64,000 nt of DNA, taken from positions 496,001 to 560,000 of the forward strand of contig NZ_JAJALI010000001.1 of NCBI RefSeq assembly GCF_020523795.1. Direction: 5' to 3'. The notes beneath the pieces were generated by a model. It had not been told where the DNA came from. It saw only the letters and a program-made list of their open reading frames with translations, and did no database searches. The DNA comes from Ancylobacter sp. Lp-2. GTDB lineage: Bacteria > Pseudomonadota > Alphaproteobacteria > Rhizobiales > Xanthobacteraceae. The position numbers were made by a program, and so were the translations under genes. This document shows positions 29,748-38,420 of the stretch, piece after piece (positions within the stretch are counted from its first letter, which is position 1; every line of letters begins with the position of its first letter).

Positions 29748-31364
29748 TCACGCCGCGTCGCCGGCGTCCTCCTCGGTCACCTCTTCGGCCGCCTCGCTCG
29801 CACCGGCGAGCTCCTCGGCCGAAATCCAGCCCGCCTTCACGCGGGCCTGCATGATCAGCGCCTCGGCGTCCTCGCGGGAGATCTGGAAGCCTTCCAGCGC
29901 GCCGGCGATGCGAATGGTCTCGCCGTCCTTGCGCTCGGTCCAGCCCACGAGATCGTCGGTGGCGCAGCCGGCAAGATCCTCGACGGACTTGATGTCGTTC
30001 TCGCCGAACGCCACCAGCATCGGCGAGGTCACGCCCGGCACCTCGCGCAGATCGTCCTCGACACCGAGCGCACGGCGGCGCTCGTCGAAGGCGGCTTCCA
30101 CCTCGGCGAGGTGGCCCTGCGCGCGGTTCTGCAGCTCCTGCGCGGTGTCTTCGTCGAAGCCCTCGATGCTCGCGAGCTCGGCGATCGGCACATAGGCAAG
30201 CTCTTCCACGGAGGCGAAGCCTTCCGAGGCCAGCAGCTGGCCCATCATCTCGTCGAGGTCGAGCGCCTCGGCGAAGATCTTCGAACGCTCGGCGAATTCC
30301 TTCTGGCGCCGCTCGCTCTCTTCCGCCTCGGTCATGATGTCGATGTCCCAGCCGGTCAGCTGGGAGGCAAGGCGGACATTCTGGCCGCGGCGGCCAATGG
30401 CCAGGCTTAGTTGGGCATCTGGGACCACGACTTCAATACGTTCGCGGTCTTCGTCGAGCACGACCTTGACCACTTCCGCCGGCGCCAGCGCGTTGACGAT
30501 GAAGGTGGCAACGTCGTTCGACCACGGGATGATGTCGATCTTCTCGCCCTGCAGCTCGTTGACCACGGCCTGCACGCGCGAGCCGCGCATGCCAACGCAG
30601 GCGCCGACGGGGTCGACCGAGGAATCGCGCGAGGTGACGGCGATCTTGGCGCGCGAGCCGGGGTCGCGGGCGACCGCCTTGATCTCGACGATGCTGTCAT
30701 AGATCTCCGGCACTTCCTGCGCGAACAGCTTCGCCATGAACTGCGGATGGGTGCGGGACAGGAAGATCTGCGGGCCGCGCGGTTCGCGGCGCACGTCGTA
30801 GACATAGGCGCGGATGCGGTCGCCGACCTTGAAGATTTCGCGCGGCAGCAGCTCGTCGCGGCGCAGCGAGGCTTCGCCGCGGCCGAGATCGACGACGACA
30901 TTGCCGTACTCGACGCGCTTGACCGCGCCGTTGACGATCTCGCCGATACGGTCCTTGAACTCTTCATACTGACGGTCGCGCTCGGCCTCGCGCACCTTCT
31001 GCACGATCACCTGCTTGGCCGACTGCGCGGCAATCCGGCCGAAATCGAAGGGCGGCAGCGTGTCGGCGATGGAATCGCCCACCTGCGCCGCCGGATTGAG
31101 GCGGCGGGCGCCGACGAGGTCGATCTCGACGGCGGAATTCTCAACCTGATCCACCACGAGCAGGTGACGGGCGAGGCGCAGTTCGCCCGTGCGGGGGTTG
31201 ATTTCCGCGTGGATGTCGGTCTCCGCGCCGTAGCGGGAGCGCGCCGCCTTGGCGATGGCGTCTTCCATGGCGGCGATGACGATGTGCCGGTCGATCGACT
31301 TCTCGCGTGCGACCGCATCGGCGATCTGCAGAAGCTCGAGGCGGTTGGCGCTGACGACAGCCAT
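29748..31364 (-). CDS. nusA: Transcription termination/antitermination factor NusA
   Basis: NusA (538 residues) binds RNA polymerase and nascent RNA and affects pausing, termination and antitermination. Order: N-terminal polymerase-binding domain, S1 ([14 protein letters not shown] precedes the KH part), KH1 and KH2 ([30 protein letters not shown]), and C-terminal acidic repeats with helix-hairpin-helix character. The start overlaps the rimP stop by one base (TGATG). NusA may act on the terminator in its own leader, see the entry at 32243. Confidence 0.96.
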   Translation of the reverse strand: MAVVSANRLELLQIADAVAREKSIDRHIVIAAMEDAIAKAARSRYGAETDIHAEINPRTGELRLARHLLVVDQVENSAVEIDLVGARRLNPAAQVGDSIADTLPPFDFGRIAAQSAKQVIVQKVREAERDRQYEEFKDRIGEIVNGAVKRVEYGNVVVDLGRGEASLRRDELLPREIFKVGDRIRAYVYDVRREPRGPQIFLSRTHPQFMAKLFAQEVPEIYDSIVEIKAVARDPGSRAKIAVTSRDSSVDPVGACVGMRGSRVQAVVNELQGEKIDIIPWSNDVATFIVNALAPAEVVKVVLDEDRERIEVVVPDAQLSLAIGRRGQNVRLASQLTGWDIDIMTEAEESERRQKEFAERSKIFAEALDLDEMMGQLLASEGFASVEELAYVPIAELASIEGFDEDTAQELQNRAQGHLAEVEAAFDERRRALGVEDDLREVPGVTSPMLVAFGENDIKSVEDLAGCATDDLVGWTERKDGETIRIAGALEGFQISREDAEALIMQARVKAGWISAEELAGASEAAEEVTEEDAGDAA

Positions 31365-32209
31365 CAGTGCGTCTCCTTCGCGGGGGATTTGCGTTTTGCG
31401 TTGGATTTCTTGGCGGGTTTGGCGGCGCCCTTCGGCTTGTAGGCCGGCTTGGCCTTCGGCGTGGCGCGCACCGGCATCTTCTTGGCCGGAAGAATGCGGG
31501 CGATGGCCTCGCCGCCTTCCGCCTCGCCGTCTTCCACCTCGTCGGCATCGTCCTCGAACGAAGCGTCGCCGAGATCGGCGGTATCGATATCGTCCTCGTC
31601 GATCCCCGCGCCCTCGCGCAGCGCCTTGTCGCGGCGCAAGGCGTCGCGGATCAGCGCGTCGGTCATGACGAGGCGCGCCTCGCCGATATCGGCGATGAGC
31701 AGCTCATAGGTGTCGGGCGCGCCGGCCGGGGCGTCGGGCAGGCGGATGACCACCGCCCCGTTCTTCTGGCCCAGCAGCAGGCCGCGGAACCGCTTGCGGC
31801 CGTCGAACGGCACGGCGAGCTCCACCTTGGCCTCGTGGCCGGCCCAGCGGTCGAAGTCGCTGGCGCGCACCAACGGCCGGTCGATGCCGGGCGAGGACAT
31901 TTCGAGATTGTAGGCGCCGGAGATCGGATCCTCGACGTCGAGCACCGGCGAGATCGCGCGGCTCGCCGCCTCGCATTCCTCGATGCCGAACGAGCCGTCC
32001 GGCCGCTCGGCCATGATTTGCAGCGTCATCGCGTCGCCGCCGGAGATCTTGACCCGCACCAGCCGGAAGCCGAGGCCTTCCAGCACCGGCGCGACGATCC
32101 CTGCCACCCGCGCGGCGGGGCCGGTCTCGGTGACGAGGCGCGGCTCATCCAGCCGGGTTTCGAAAACCGGCGCGGCAACCTTGTCGGACTTGATGTCGTT
32201 CTCGCTCAT
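31364..32209 (-). CDS. rimP: Ribosome maturation factor RimP
   Basis: RimP assists early 30S assembly. The N-terminal domain ([19 protein letters not shown]) and the C-terminal SH3-like domain ([17 protein letters not shown]) are clear, as is the SSPGIDRPL motif. At 281 residues it is longer than typical RimP (about 150-200) because of an acidic stretch (residues about 200-232) and a Lys/Ala/Pro-rich basic tail at the end, which may bind RNA. The ATG at 32209 (MSENDIK) is used. It is the first gene of the operon and is preceded by an attenuator-like leader. Confidence 0.94.
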   Translation of the reverse strand: MSENDIKSDKVAAPVFETRLDEPRLVTETGPAARVAGIVAPVLEGLGFRLVRVKISGGDAMTLQIMAERPDGSFGIEECEAASRAISPVLDVEDPISGAYNLEMSSPGIDRPLVRASDFDRWAGHEAKVELAVPFDGRKRFRGLLLGQKNGAVVIRLPDAPAGAPDTYELLIADIGEARLVMTDALIRDALRRDKALREGAGIDEDDIDTADLGDASFEDDADEVEDGEAEGGEAIARILPAKKMPVRATPKAKPAYKPKGAAKPAKKSNAKRKSPAKETH

Positions 32210-32242
32210 CGTCCTCGCCGGACCCGTGATGGTCCGCAATGC

Positions 32243-32314
32243 AAAAAGAGCGGGTCCCGGCGGTGGAACCCACTCTCAACCGACCGTCAGGCCATCTGAG
32301 ATAAGTGAATGGCC
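32243..32314 (-). promoter_or_regulatory. Leader with intrinsic terminator upstream of rimP (rimP leader-like attenuator)
   Basis: On the minus strand the rimP leader first forms a GGCCAT/ATGGCC hairpin (32290-32314). It then forms a 12-bp stem with a six-base loop (arms 32276-32265 and 32258-32247, two G-U pairs) followed by a five-T tract at 32247-32243. That is a good intrinsic terminator lying 34 bases before the rimP start, with no other minus-strand gene upstream to terminate. I recall an Rfam family called rimP leader, described as a putative attenuator, but could not check a match. A feedback by NusA, encoded downstream, is inference. Confidence 0.7.
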
Positions 32315-32316
32315 GT

Positions 32317-32346
32317 CATATACAGCTAAAACCACCTGCGGCGCAA
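32317..32346 (-). promoter_or_regulatory. Candidate sigma-70 promoter of the rimP operon
   Basis: On the minus strand TTGCGC (32346-32341) and TATATG (32322-32317) are separated by 18 bases. A transcript starting near 32310 would begin just at the first leader hairpin. The -35 box is weak, so the call is tentative. Confidence 0.4.
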
Positions 32347-32428
32347 GCCGCCGCCTCGGCGGAGCGATTTGCGGCCGATGTCGCGCCGCCGCTTGCCGGC
32401 CGTCGCGCCGCCGCTCATAAGCAAGGCT

Positions 32429-33349
32429 ATGCCCGATCCGAATATGCCGACCGCAGCCATCGCGCGGCTTCCTTCCTCGCCGTTCCGCCACCGGCTGAGC
32501 GAGCGGGCGCCGGCGAAGATCAACCTGTCGCTCGCGGTGCTCGGCCGCCGGGCCGACGGTTATCACGAATTGTCGAGCCTGGTCGCCTTTGCCGGCGCAG
32601 GCGACCGGCTGACCTACGAGCCCGAGGGCGCACCCGGCCTCGATCTCGTCGGTCCGGGTGCGACGACGCTCGCGGTCGAGCCCGATAATCTGGTGCTGAA
32701 GGCCGCGCGGGAGCTGGCCACGCGAGTCACGGGACTGAGGATCGGCCGCTTCGCGCTCGACAAGCGGCTGCCGGTCGCCTCCGGCATTGGCGGCGGCTCG
32801 GCGGATGCGGCGGCGGCGCTGCGGCTGCTTGCCCGCGCGAACGGGTTGACGCCGGACGATCCTCGCCTCTACGCGGCGGCGCTCGCCACCGGTTCCGACG
32901 TGCCGGTCTGCCTCTCCGGCCGCTCCAGCTGGATGGGCGGGCGTGGCGAGACGCTCTCCCCCGTCGCCCTGCCGCGTTTCGGCCTGGTGCTGGTCAATCC
33001 GCGCCTTCCGGTGGCGACGGCGGCGGTGTTTCGCGCCCTCGGCCTTGCGCCGGGAGAGATGCGCCAGCCGCCGCAGCAGCCCCAGGACTTTTCGACGCGC
33101 GCGGAGGCGCTCGCTTTCCTCGCCGACGCGCCGAACGATCTCGAGCCGCCGGCCCGCGCGCTCGAACCCTCGCTCGGCGAGGTGGCCGAGGTGCTCGCGG
33201 GGACGCCGGAGGTGCGCCTCGTGCGCATGTCCGGCTCGGGAGCGACGTTTTTCGGGCTCTATGACGATTGCCGCGCCGCCGCGCGGGCGGCGAAGGCCGT
33301 CATCGCCGCGCGGCCGGACTGGTGGGTGAAGTCGACGGTGCTCGGCTGA
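32429..33349 (+). CDS. ispE: 4-diphosphocytidyl-2-C-methyl-D-erythritol kinase
   Basis: IspE phosphorylates CDP-methylerythritol in the non-mevalonate isoprenoid pathway. The 306-residue GHMP kinase begins with the APAKINLSLAVLGRRADGYH segment, and the ATP-binding loop is PVASGIGGGSADAAAALR. The C-terminal GHMP motif is MSGSGATFFGL. The ATG at 32429 leaves about 18 residues before the conserved segment; 32444 is another choice. It is divergent from rimP and close to a polyprenyl diphosphate synthase gene that uses the product of this pathway. Confidence 0.94.
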   Translation: MPDPNMPTAAIARLPSSPFRHRLSERAPAKINLSLAVLGRRADGYHELSSLVAFAGAGDRLTYEPEGAPGLDLVGPGATTLAVEPDNLVLKAARELATRVTGLRIGRFALDKRLPVASGIGGGSADAAAALRLLARANGLTPDDPRLYAAALATGSDVPVCLSGRSSWMGGRGETLSPVALPRFGLVLVNPRLPVATAAVFRALGLAPGEMRQPPQQPQDFSTRAEALAFLADAPNDLEPPARALEPSLGEVAEVLAGTPEVRLVRMSGSGATFFGLYDDCRAAARAAKAVIAARPDWWVKSTVLG

Positions 33350-33373
33350 GGATGTCGAGCTGACGGGGGCGGA

Positions 33374-33697
33374 ATGACGACGGCCTTGATCTACGCGCTG
33401 GCAGCGCTCGCCGAAATCGCCGGCTGCTTCGCCTTCTGGGCGGTGGTGCGCTCGGGCGCCCATCCGCTGTGGCTGGCGCCGGGCGTGCTGAGCCTGATCG
33501 CCTTCGGGGCGCTGCTGACCAAGGTCGACGCGGAGCACGCCGGGCGTGCCTTCGCCGCCTATGGCGGCGTCTACATCGTCGCGTCGCTGGCCTGGCTATG
33601 GGCGGTCGAAGGCTTTCGTCCCGACCGCTGGGACGTGGTCGGCGGCACGGTCTGCCTCGCCGGCGCGGCGATCATCCTTTACGCGCCGCGTGGCTGA
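33374..33697 (+). CDS. YnfA/UPF0060 family small membrane protein
   Basis: A 107-residue protein with four hydrophobic helices and the family features [31 protein letters not shown] and [12 protein letters not shown]0060 proteins look like small multidrug resistance transporters, but transport has not been established for most. It follows ispE by 24 bases and likely shares its transcript. It converges on the polyprenyl synthase gene with a 29-base gap. Confidence 0.9.
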   Translation: MTTALIYALAALAEIAGCFAFWAVVRSGAHPLWLAPGVLSLIAFGALLTKVDAEHAGRAFAAYGGVYIVASLAWLWAVEGFRPDRWDVVGGTVCLAGAAIILYAPRG

Positions 33698-33726
33698 AGG
33701 CCGGATCGCCTTTCAGTGAGCCCCCG

Positions 33727-34743
33727 TTAGCGAGCTCTGGCGACGCAGAACTCCACCACGTCGATCAGCGCCTGCTTGGCCGGGCCGTCGCGGAACAGGC
33801 CGAGCGCATCCTTGGCGATGGCGCCGTAGTGGCGGGCGCGCTCCACCGTGTCGGCGAGCGCATTGTGGCGGGACAGCAGCTCGATCGCCCGTTCGAGGTC
33901 GCCCTCGCCGATCTCGCCATCCTGCAGGCAGCGGGTCCAGAACGCCCGCTCCTCCTCGTTGCCGCGTCGGAAGGCGAGCACGATGGGCAGGGTGATCTTG
34001 CCCTCGCGGAAATCGTCGCCGACATTCTTGCCGAGCTTGGCGCGCTGCCCGCCATAGTCGAGCGCGTCGTCGATCAGCTGGAAGGCGATGCCGAGATTCA
34101 TGCCGTAGCTGCGGCACGCGGCCTGCTCGGCCTTGGAGAGCTTGCCGAGCACCGGGCCGACCTCGCAGGCGGCGGCGAACAGCTCCGCCGTCTTGCCGCG
34201 GATGACGCCGAGATACTCGTCCTCGCTGGTGGCGGTGTTCTTGGCGGCGGCGAGCTGCGCCACCTCGCCTTCGGCGATCAGCACTGCGGCGGTGGAGAGA
34301 ATGTCGAGGCAGCGTAGGTCGCCAACCTCGATCATCATGCGGAAGGCCTGGCCGAGCAGGAAGTCGCCGACCAGCACGCTCGCCTCATTGCCCCACAGCA
34401 TGCGGGCCGCGAGCTTGCCGCGGCGCATCTCGCTGTCATCGACTACGTCGTCATGCAGCAGCGTCGCGGTGTGCATGAACTCGACCGAGGCGGCGAGCTT
34501 CACATGCCCGTCGCCCTGATAGCCGGCAAGCGCGGCGGTGGCCACGGTGAGCATCGGCCGCAGCCGCTTGCCACCGGAGGAGATGAGATGCGTCGCCACT
34601 TCCGGGATCATGGTGACGTCGGAACCGGTGCGCGACAGGATCAGCGTATTCACGCGCTCCATATCGTCGCGGACGAGAGAGATGATGGTCTCGAGCGACG
34701 GTTCGGCAACGGGATCGAAGGGAACGACGACAGCCACAGTCAT
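33727..34743 (-). CDS. Long-chain polyprenyl diphosphate synthase (octaprenyl/decaprenyl type)
   Basis: Makes the isoprenoid side chain of ubiquinone. The 338-residue protein has both aspartate-rich motifs: HDDVVDDSEMRRG and QLIDDALDYGG. The residues before the first motif (HTATLL) are those of enzymes making C40 or longer chains. The start at 34743 (MTVAVVVPF) fits the family; the open frame upstream adds 85 residues without features. It is divergent from the DUF2007 gene. Whether the product is C40, C45 or C50 cannot be told from the sequence. Confidence 0.9.
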   Translation of the reverse strand: MTVAVVVPFDPVAEPSLETIISLVRDDMERVNTLILSRTGSDVTMIPEVATHLISSGGKRLRPMLTVATAALAGYQGDGHVKLAASVEFMHTATLLHDDVVDDSEMRRGKLAARMLWGNEASVLVGDFLLGQAFRMMIEVGDLRCLDILSTAAVLIAEGEVAQLAAAKNTATSEDEYLGVIRGKTAELFAAACEVGPVLGKLSKAEQAACRSYGMNLGIAFQLIDDALDYGGQRAKLGKNVGDDFREGKITLPIVLAFRRGNEEERAFWTRCLQDGEIGEGDLERAIELLSRHNALADTVERARHYGAIAKDALGLFRDGPAKQALIDVVEFCVARAR

Positions 34744-34887
34744 TTTCCGACAGGATGAAAAAACCGGCGCCACAATAAGGACAGGCCCCCCGATCGGGCA
34801 AGCCGTCCGCGGCAATGGCGGTTTTGCCCCGCTGCCGGCGGCAGTCACCGGATGCTGTGCCCCTCCCCAGCCGGGGGACGTCGTGCC

Positions 34888-35124
34888 ATGATGGTGCCCA
34901 TGCGGGAAATCATGCGTACCAACGATCCGGTCCTCATCTCCGCCGTCGAGGCGCTGCTGGCGGCGGAAGGCATCGGCCATCTGGTGCTCGACCGGCACAT
35001 GAGCATTCTCGAAGGCTCGCTCGGGGTCATTCCCCGCCGCCTGCTGGTGGAGGACGACGCGGCGAATCGCGCCCGCCGCCTTTTGGTCGCCGCCGGACTC
35101 GGGCGCGAGCTGGTGCCGGAATGA
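34888..35124 (+). CDS. DUF2007 domain protein
   Basis: A 78-residue protein with the DUF2007 pattern: RTNDPVLISAVEALLAAEGI and a later VIPRRLLVEDDAANRARRLL. These resemble PII-like small proteins annotated as putative signal transducers, function unknown. Several in-frame ATGs exist (34888, 34891, 34900, 34912); 34888 is preferred because GGGGGA lies nine bases upstream. It overlaps the methyltransferase start by four bases (ATGA). Confidence 0.78.
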   Translation: MMVPMREIMRTNDPVLISAVEALLAAEGIGHLVLDRHMSILEGSLGVIPRRLLVEDDAANRARRLLVAAGLGRELVPE

Positions 35125-35900
35125 GCGGGGACGCGCCGGCCCCCGAGGTGTTGCCGCTCACCGACGACGCGCTGCTCGGCGGGCGACTGCAACTGCTCCA
35201 GCCCGCGCGCGGTCATCGCGCGGGCCATGACGCGCTGCTGCTCGCCGCCAGCGTGCCGGCCACCGCCCATCATGTGGTGGATCTCGGCGCCGGCGTCGGC
35301 GCGGCGGGCCTTGCCGTCGCGCTGCGGCTGCCCGGTGCGCGGCTGCATCTCATCGAACTCGACCCGGCGACTGCCGAGCTGGCCCGCCGCAATGCCGAGC
35401 GCCAGCAACCCGACGTCTCGGCGCGTGTGTCGGTGGTGGAAGCCGACATCGCGGCGCTCGCCCGACCGGGCGGGCCGGCTACACCAGGTCCTCGTGCCGC
35501 CGATGCGGTGCTGATGAACCCGCCCTTCAACGATCCGGCCCGCCACCGGATCTCGCCGAGCGACCGGCGGGCGCTGGCTCATATGGCGCCCGACCGAGCT
35601 CTGGACGACTGGGTGAGGGCGGCGGAGCGGCTGCTGGTCCCAGGCGGCCGTCTCGTCCTCATCCACCGGCCGGAAGCGCTCGACACCATCCTCGCGACGC
35701 TGTCCGGCCGTTTCGGTGCCGTGACGATCCGCCCGGTGCATGGGCGGCCGGAAGCGCCGGCGATCCGGGTGCTGGTCGGGGCGGTAAAGGGGCGCCGCAC
35801 CCCGCCGGCGCTGCTGCCCGGGCTGCTGCTCGCCGATGAGGAGGGCCGGCCGACGCCGCAGGCCGAGGCGGTGCTGCGGGACGGAGCGGGTCTCGCCTGA
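35121..35900 (+). CDS. N6-adenine methyltransferase, TrmN6-like
   Basis: A 259-residue SAM-dependent methyltransferase. The SAM-binding motif I is VVDLGAGVGAAGLAV and the catalytic motif IV is LMNPPFN, typical of enzymes that methylate the exocyclic amino group of adenine. The GHRAGHDALLLAAS segment near the N-terminus matches the tRNA1(Val) A37 methyltransferase group. The target here is inferred from the family. It is co-translated with the DUF2007 gene. Confidence 0.85.
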   Translation: MSGDAPAPEVLPLTDDALLGGRLQLLQPARGHRAGHDALLLAASVPATAHHVVDLGAGVGAAGLAVALRLPGARLHLIELDPATAELARRNAERQQPDVSARVSVVEADIAALARPGGPATPGPRAADAVLMNPPFNDPARHRISPSDRRALAHMAPDRALDDWVRAAERLLVPGGRLVLIHRPEALDTILATLSGRFGAVTIRPVHGRPEAPAIRVLVGAVKGRRTPPALLPGLLLADEEGRPTPQAEAVLRDGAGLA

Positions 35901-35991
35901 GGTGGCCGGCTCGAACCGGCTCGCCGGAGCGTTATCGCCCGCGCCGGCATAGCCGCTTGAGCCTTTTGGCGCCTGGCCCTATGTCTTGCGC

Positions 35992-36882
35992 ATGGCAAAC
36001 GCGTCCCTGTTCACTTCGTTGCGCCGGCACATGGCGCCCATCCTGCCGGCTTCGCTGCGCGACGACGCGGCCATCGTGCCGGTGGTTCGCCTGACCGGCA
36101 CCATCGGCGTCGGCTCGCCGCTGCGCCCCGCCCTCACCCTCGCCGGGGTGGCGAAGAGCCTCGACAAGGCCTTTGCCGTGAAGGGCGCCAAGGCGGTGGC
36201 GCTGGTCATCAATTCGCCGGGCGGCGCGCCGGCGCAGTCGCACCTCATCTACAAGCGCATCCGTGACCTCGCCTCGGAAAAGCAGCTGCCGGTCATCGCT
36301 TTCGTCGAGGATGTGGCGGCCTCGGGCGGCTATATGCTGGCCTGCGCCGCCGACGAGATCGTCGCCGATCCGTTCTCGATCCTCGGCTCGATCGGGGTGG
36401 TGAGCGCCGGATTCGGCTTCGACAAGGCGCTGGAGAAGCTCGGCATCGACCGCCGCGTCTACACGGCCGGCGAGCGCAAGGTGATGCTCGACCCCTTCCA
36501 GCCGGAGAAGGAGGAGGATGTCGAGCGGCTCAAGGGCCTGCAGAAGGAAATCCACGCCGTGTTCGCCGGCCTGGTGCGGGCGCGGCGCGGCGATGTGCTG
36601 GCGGCCGACGAGGCGACGCTGTTCTCCGGCGAGTTCTGGTCGGCGGAACAGGCACAGGAATTCGGCCTCGTCGATTCGATCGGTGACCTCCGCTCGTTTC
36701 TGCGCGCCCGTTACGGCGACAAGGTCGCCACGCCGCTCATCCAGTCCGGCGGCGGGCTGTTCAGCCGGCGCATCCCCGGGGTCGGCGCGACGGCTCCGGC
36801 TTCCGCGATCGGTGCCGGCTTCGCCGACGAAATGGTCCATGCCGCTGAGGCAAGGGCGCTGTGGGGCCGCTTCGGCCTGTAA
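35992..36882 (+). CDS. S49 family serine peptidase (SppA/SohB-like)
   Basis: A 296-residue ClpP-fold peptidase. The catalytic serine is in VAASGGYMLACAADEI and a likely lysine base in AGERKVMLDPF; the oxyanion-strand segment LVINSPGGAPAQS is conserved. Unlike classic SppA it has no obvious N-terminal membrane helix, so it is probably cytoplasmic or only loosely membrane-bound. Family members cut signal peptide remnants or membrane protein fragments. The ATG at 35992 is preferred over a TTG at 35986. A small membrane protein gene follows by 16 bases. Confidence 0.9.
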   Translation: MANASLFTSLRRHMAPILPASLRDDAAIVPVVRLTGTIGVGSPLRPALTLAGVAKSLDKAFAVKGAKAVALVINSPGGAPAQSHLIYKRIRDLASEKQLPVIAFVEDVAASGGYMLACAADEIVADPFSILGSIGVVSAGFGFDKALEKLGIDRRVYTAGERKVMLDPFQPEKEEDVERLKGLQKEIHAVFAGLVRARRGDVLAADEATLFSGEFWSAEQAQEFGLVDSIGDLRSFLRARYGDKVATPLIQSGGGLFSRRIPGVGATAPASAIGAGFADEMVHAAEARALWGRFGL

Positions 36883-36898
36883 CCGAGGGAACCCGTTC

Positions 36899-37090
36899 AT
36901 GCCCCCCTTCCTGATCGTCGCCCTGGGCGCCCTCGGCGCCGCTGCCCTGGTGAAGAAGCTGGCGCAGGAGTCGCGCCGGGTGAATGCCGAGCTCGACGAG
37001 GCCCGTCGCGACGAGGTGGCGGCGCGCTCGCCGGCCGCTAAGCTGAAGAGGGATCCCGATACCGGCGAGTATCGGCCGCAGGACCGCTGA
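36899..37090 (+). CDS. Small single-helix membrane protein
   Basis: A 63-residue protein with one N-terminal hydrophobic helix (FLIVALGALGAAALVKKL) followed by a charged tail (VNAELDEARRDEVAA). GAGGGA eight bases before the ATG supports it. It directly follows the S49 peptidase gene and may work with it, but no function can be named. Confidence 0.68.
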   Translation: MPPFLIVALGALGAAALVKKLAQESRRVNAELDEARRDEVAARSPAAKLKRDPDTGEYRPQDR

Positions 37091-37207
37091 CGGCGCCGGC
37101 GCGACCCAAGGGAAGCAAACGGCTTCGACATTACCGCGAATTCATTTTGCGGGTTCCGGCTTCCGGTCTATCCCCTTGGGAAGGCAGGGGAAGAGACGGG
37201 ACCGACG

Positions 37208-38410
37208 ATGCTTCAGCGCTCCGGTACGGAAGTGGGTGAGACGCGCGCCGTGCCGCGTCGCCGGCGGCGTTGGCCATGGCTGGCGCTGGTGGTCGTGCTC
37301 GCCGCCGGTGGTGCGGGCTATGCCTATTTCGTGCGCGAGCGCGCCGTCGAGGCGCCGGCCTATCAGACCAGTCGGGTCGAACTCGGCGACATCGAGACCG
37401 TGGTCACCGCTATCGCCAAGCTGCAGCCGAAAAACTATGTCGATGTTGGCACCCAGGTGTCCGGCCAGCTGCGCACCATCCATCCCGATGTCGGCGCGCT
37501 GGTGAAGAAGGGCGACCTGCTCGCCGAGATCGATCCCACCGTCTACCAGACCCGCGTCGCCGGCGACCGCGCCAGCCTCGACAATCTGCGCGCCCAGCTC
37601 GCCCAGGCCGAGGCGCAGCTCACCCTCGACCGGCTGCGTGACGAGCGGGCGCGGCAATTGCTCGCCAACCAGTCCGGCAGCAAGGATGCCGCCGACGCGG
37701 CGCAGGCGACGGCGCGGATCAGCGAGGCCAAGATCGACGCGCTCAAGGCGCAGATCGCCCAGACCCAGGCGACGCTCGAGGGCGACCTTGCCAATCTCGG
37801 CTACACCAAGATCTACGCGCCGATGGACGGCACGGTGGTGTCGATCACCGCCCGCGAGGGCTCGACGCTGAACGCCAATCAGAGCGCGCCCATCGTGCTG
37901 CGCATCGCCGACCTCCAGACCATGACGGTGACGGCGCAGGTCGCCGAGGGCGACATTCCGCGCATCCAGATCGGCACGGCGGCCTATTTCTCCACCCTCG
38001 GCCTGCCGGACCGGCGCTGGGAGGGCACGGTGCGGCAGGTGGAGCCGACCCCGACCATCGTCAACGACGTCGTGCTCTACAACGTTCTGATCGACGTGCC
38101 CAATGACGACCTGATGCTGATGACCGACATGACGGCGCAGGTGTTCTTCCGCCTCGGCGAGGCCAAGGGCGTGCCGCTGGTGCCGACGGCGGCTATCCGG
38201 GCCGGCCGCGACGGCGAGAAGACCGTGCGCGTGCTCGCACGCGGCGGCGGCGTGGAAGAACGCAAGGTGACGACGGGGCTGTCGAACCGCTCGATGACGC
38301 AGATCCTCGACGGCCTGTCGGTCGGCGAGCGGGTGATCACCGGCAACCGCGCGCCGGGCGCTACCCCGGGGCAGGGCCGTCCGCCGGCGATGCCGCCGCG
38401 GCTCGGCTGA
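37208..38410 (+). CDS. macA: MacA-type periplasmic adaptor subunit
   Basis: A 400-residue membrane fusion protein that links an inner-membrane transporter to an outer-membrane channel. One N-terminal helix after a basic patch (RRRRRWPWLALVVVLAAGGA) anchors it. A biotinyl-lipoyl-like domain (GTQVSGQLRTIHPDVGALVKKGD), a coiled-coil hairpin (about residues 125-190) and beta-barrel segments follow, with YAPMDGTVVSI on the return strand. It lies ten bases upstream of macB. No TolC-type gene is in the window. Confidence 0.88.
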   Translation: MLQRSGTEVGETRAVPRRRRRWPWLALVVVLAAGGAGYAYFVRERAVEAPAYQTSRVELGDIETVVTAIAKLQPKNYVDVGTQVSGQLRTIHPDVGALVKKGDLLAEIDPTVYQTRVAGDRASLDNLRAQLAQAEAQLTLDRLRDERARQLLANQSGSKDAADAAQATARISEAKIDALKAQIAQTQATLEGDLANLGYTKIYAPMDGTVVSITAREGSTLNANQSAPIVLRIADLQTMTVTAQVAEGDIPRIQIGTAAYFSTLGLPDRRWEGTVRQVEPTPTIVNDVVLYNVLIDVPNDDLMLMTDMTAQVFFRLGEAKGVPLVPTAAIRAGRDGEKTVRVLARGGGVEERKVTTGLSNRSMTQILDGLSVGERVITGNRAPGATPGQGRPPAMPPRLG

Positions 38411-38420
38411 GGTGGCGGCG

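Noticed and set aside
26199-30410. A plus-strand open frame of about 1,400 codons across infB, ylxR and nusA
   Set aside because: It is antisense to three conserved genes and has the composition of a GC-rich shadow frame.
35900-35930. Possible tRNA T-arm (GCCGGCTCGAACCGGC) after the methyltransferase gene
   Set aside because: It is only a short stem with a TCGAA loop. No acceptor, D or anticodon arm can be folded around it.
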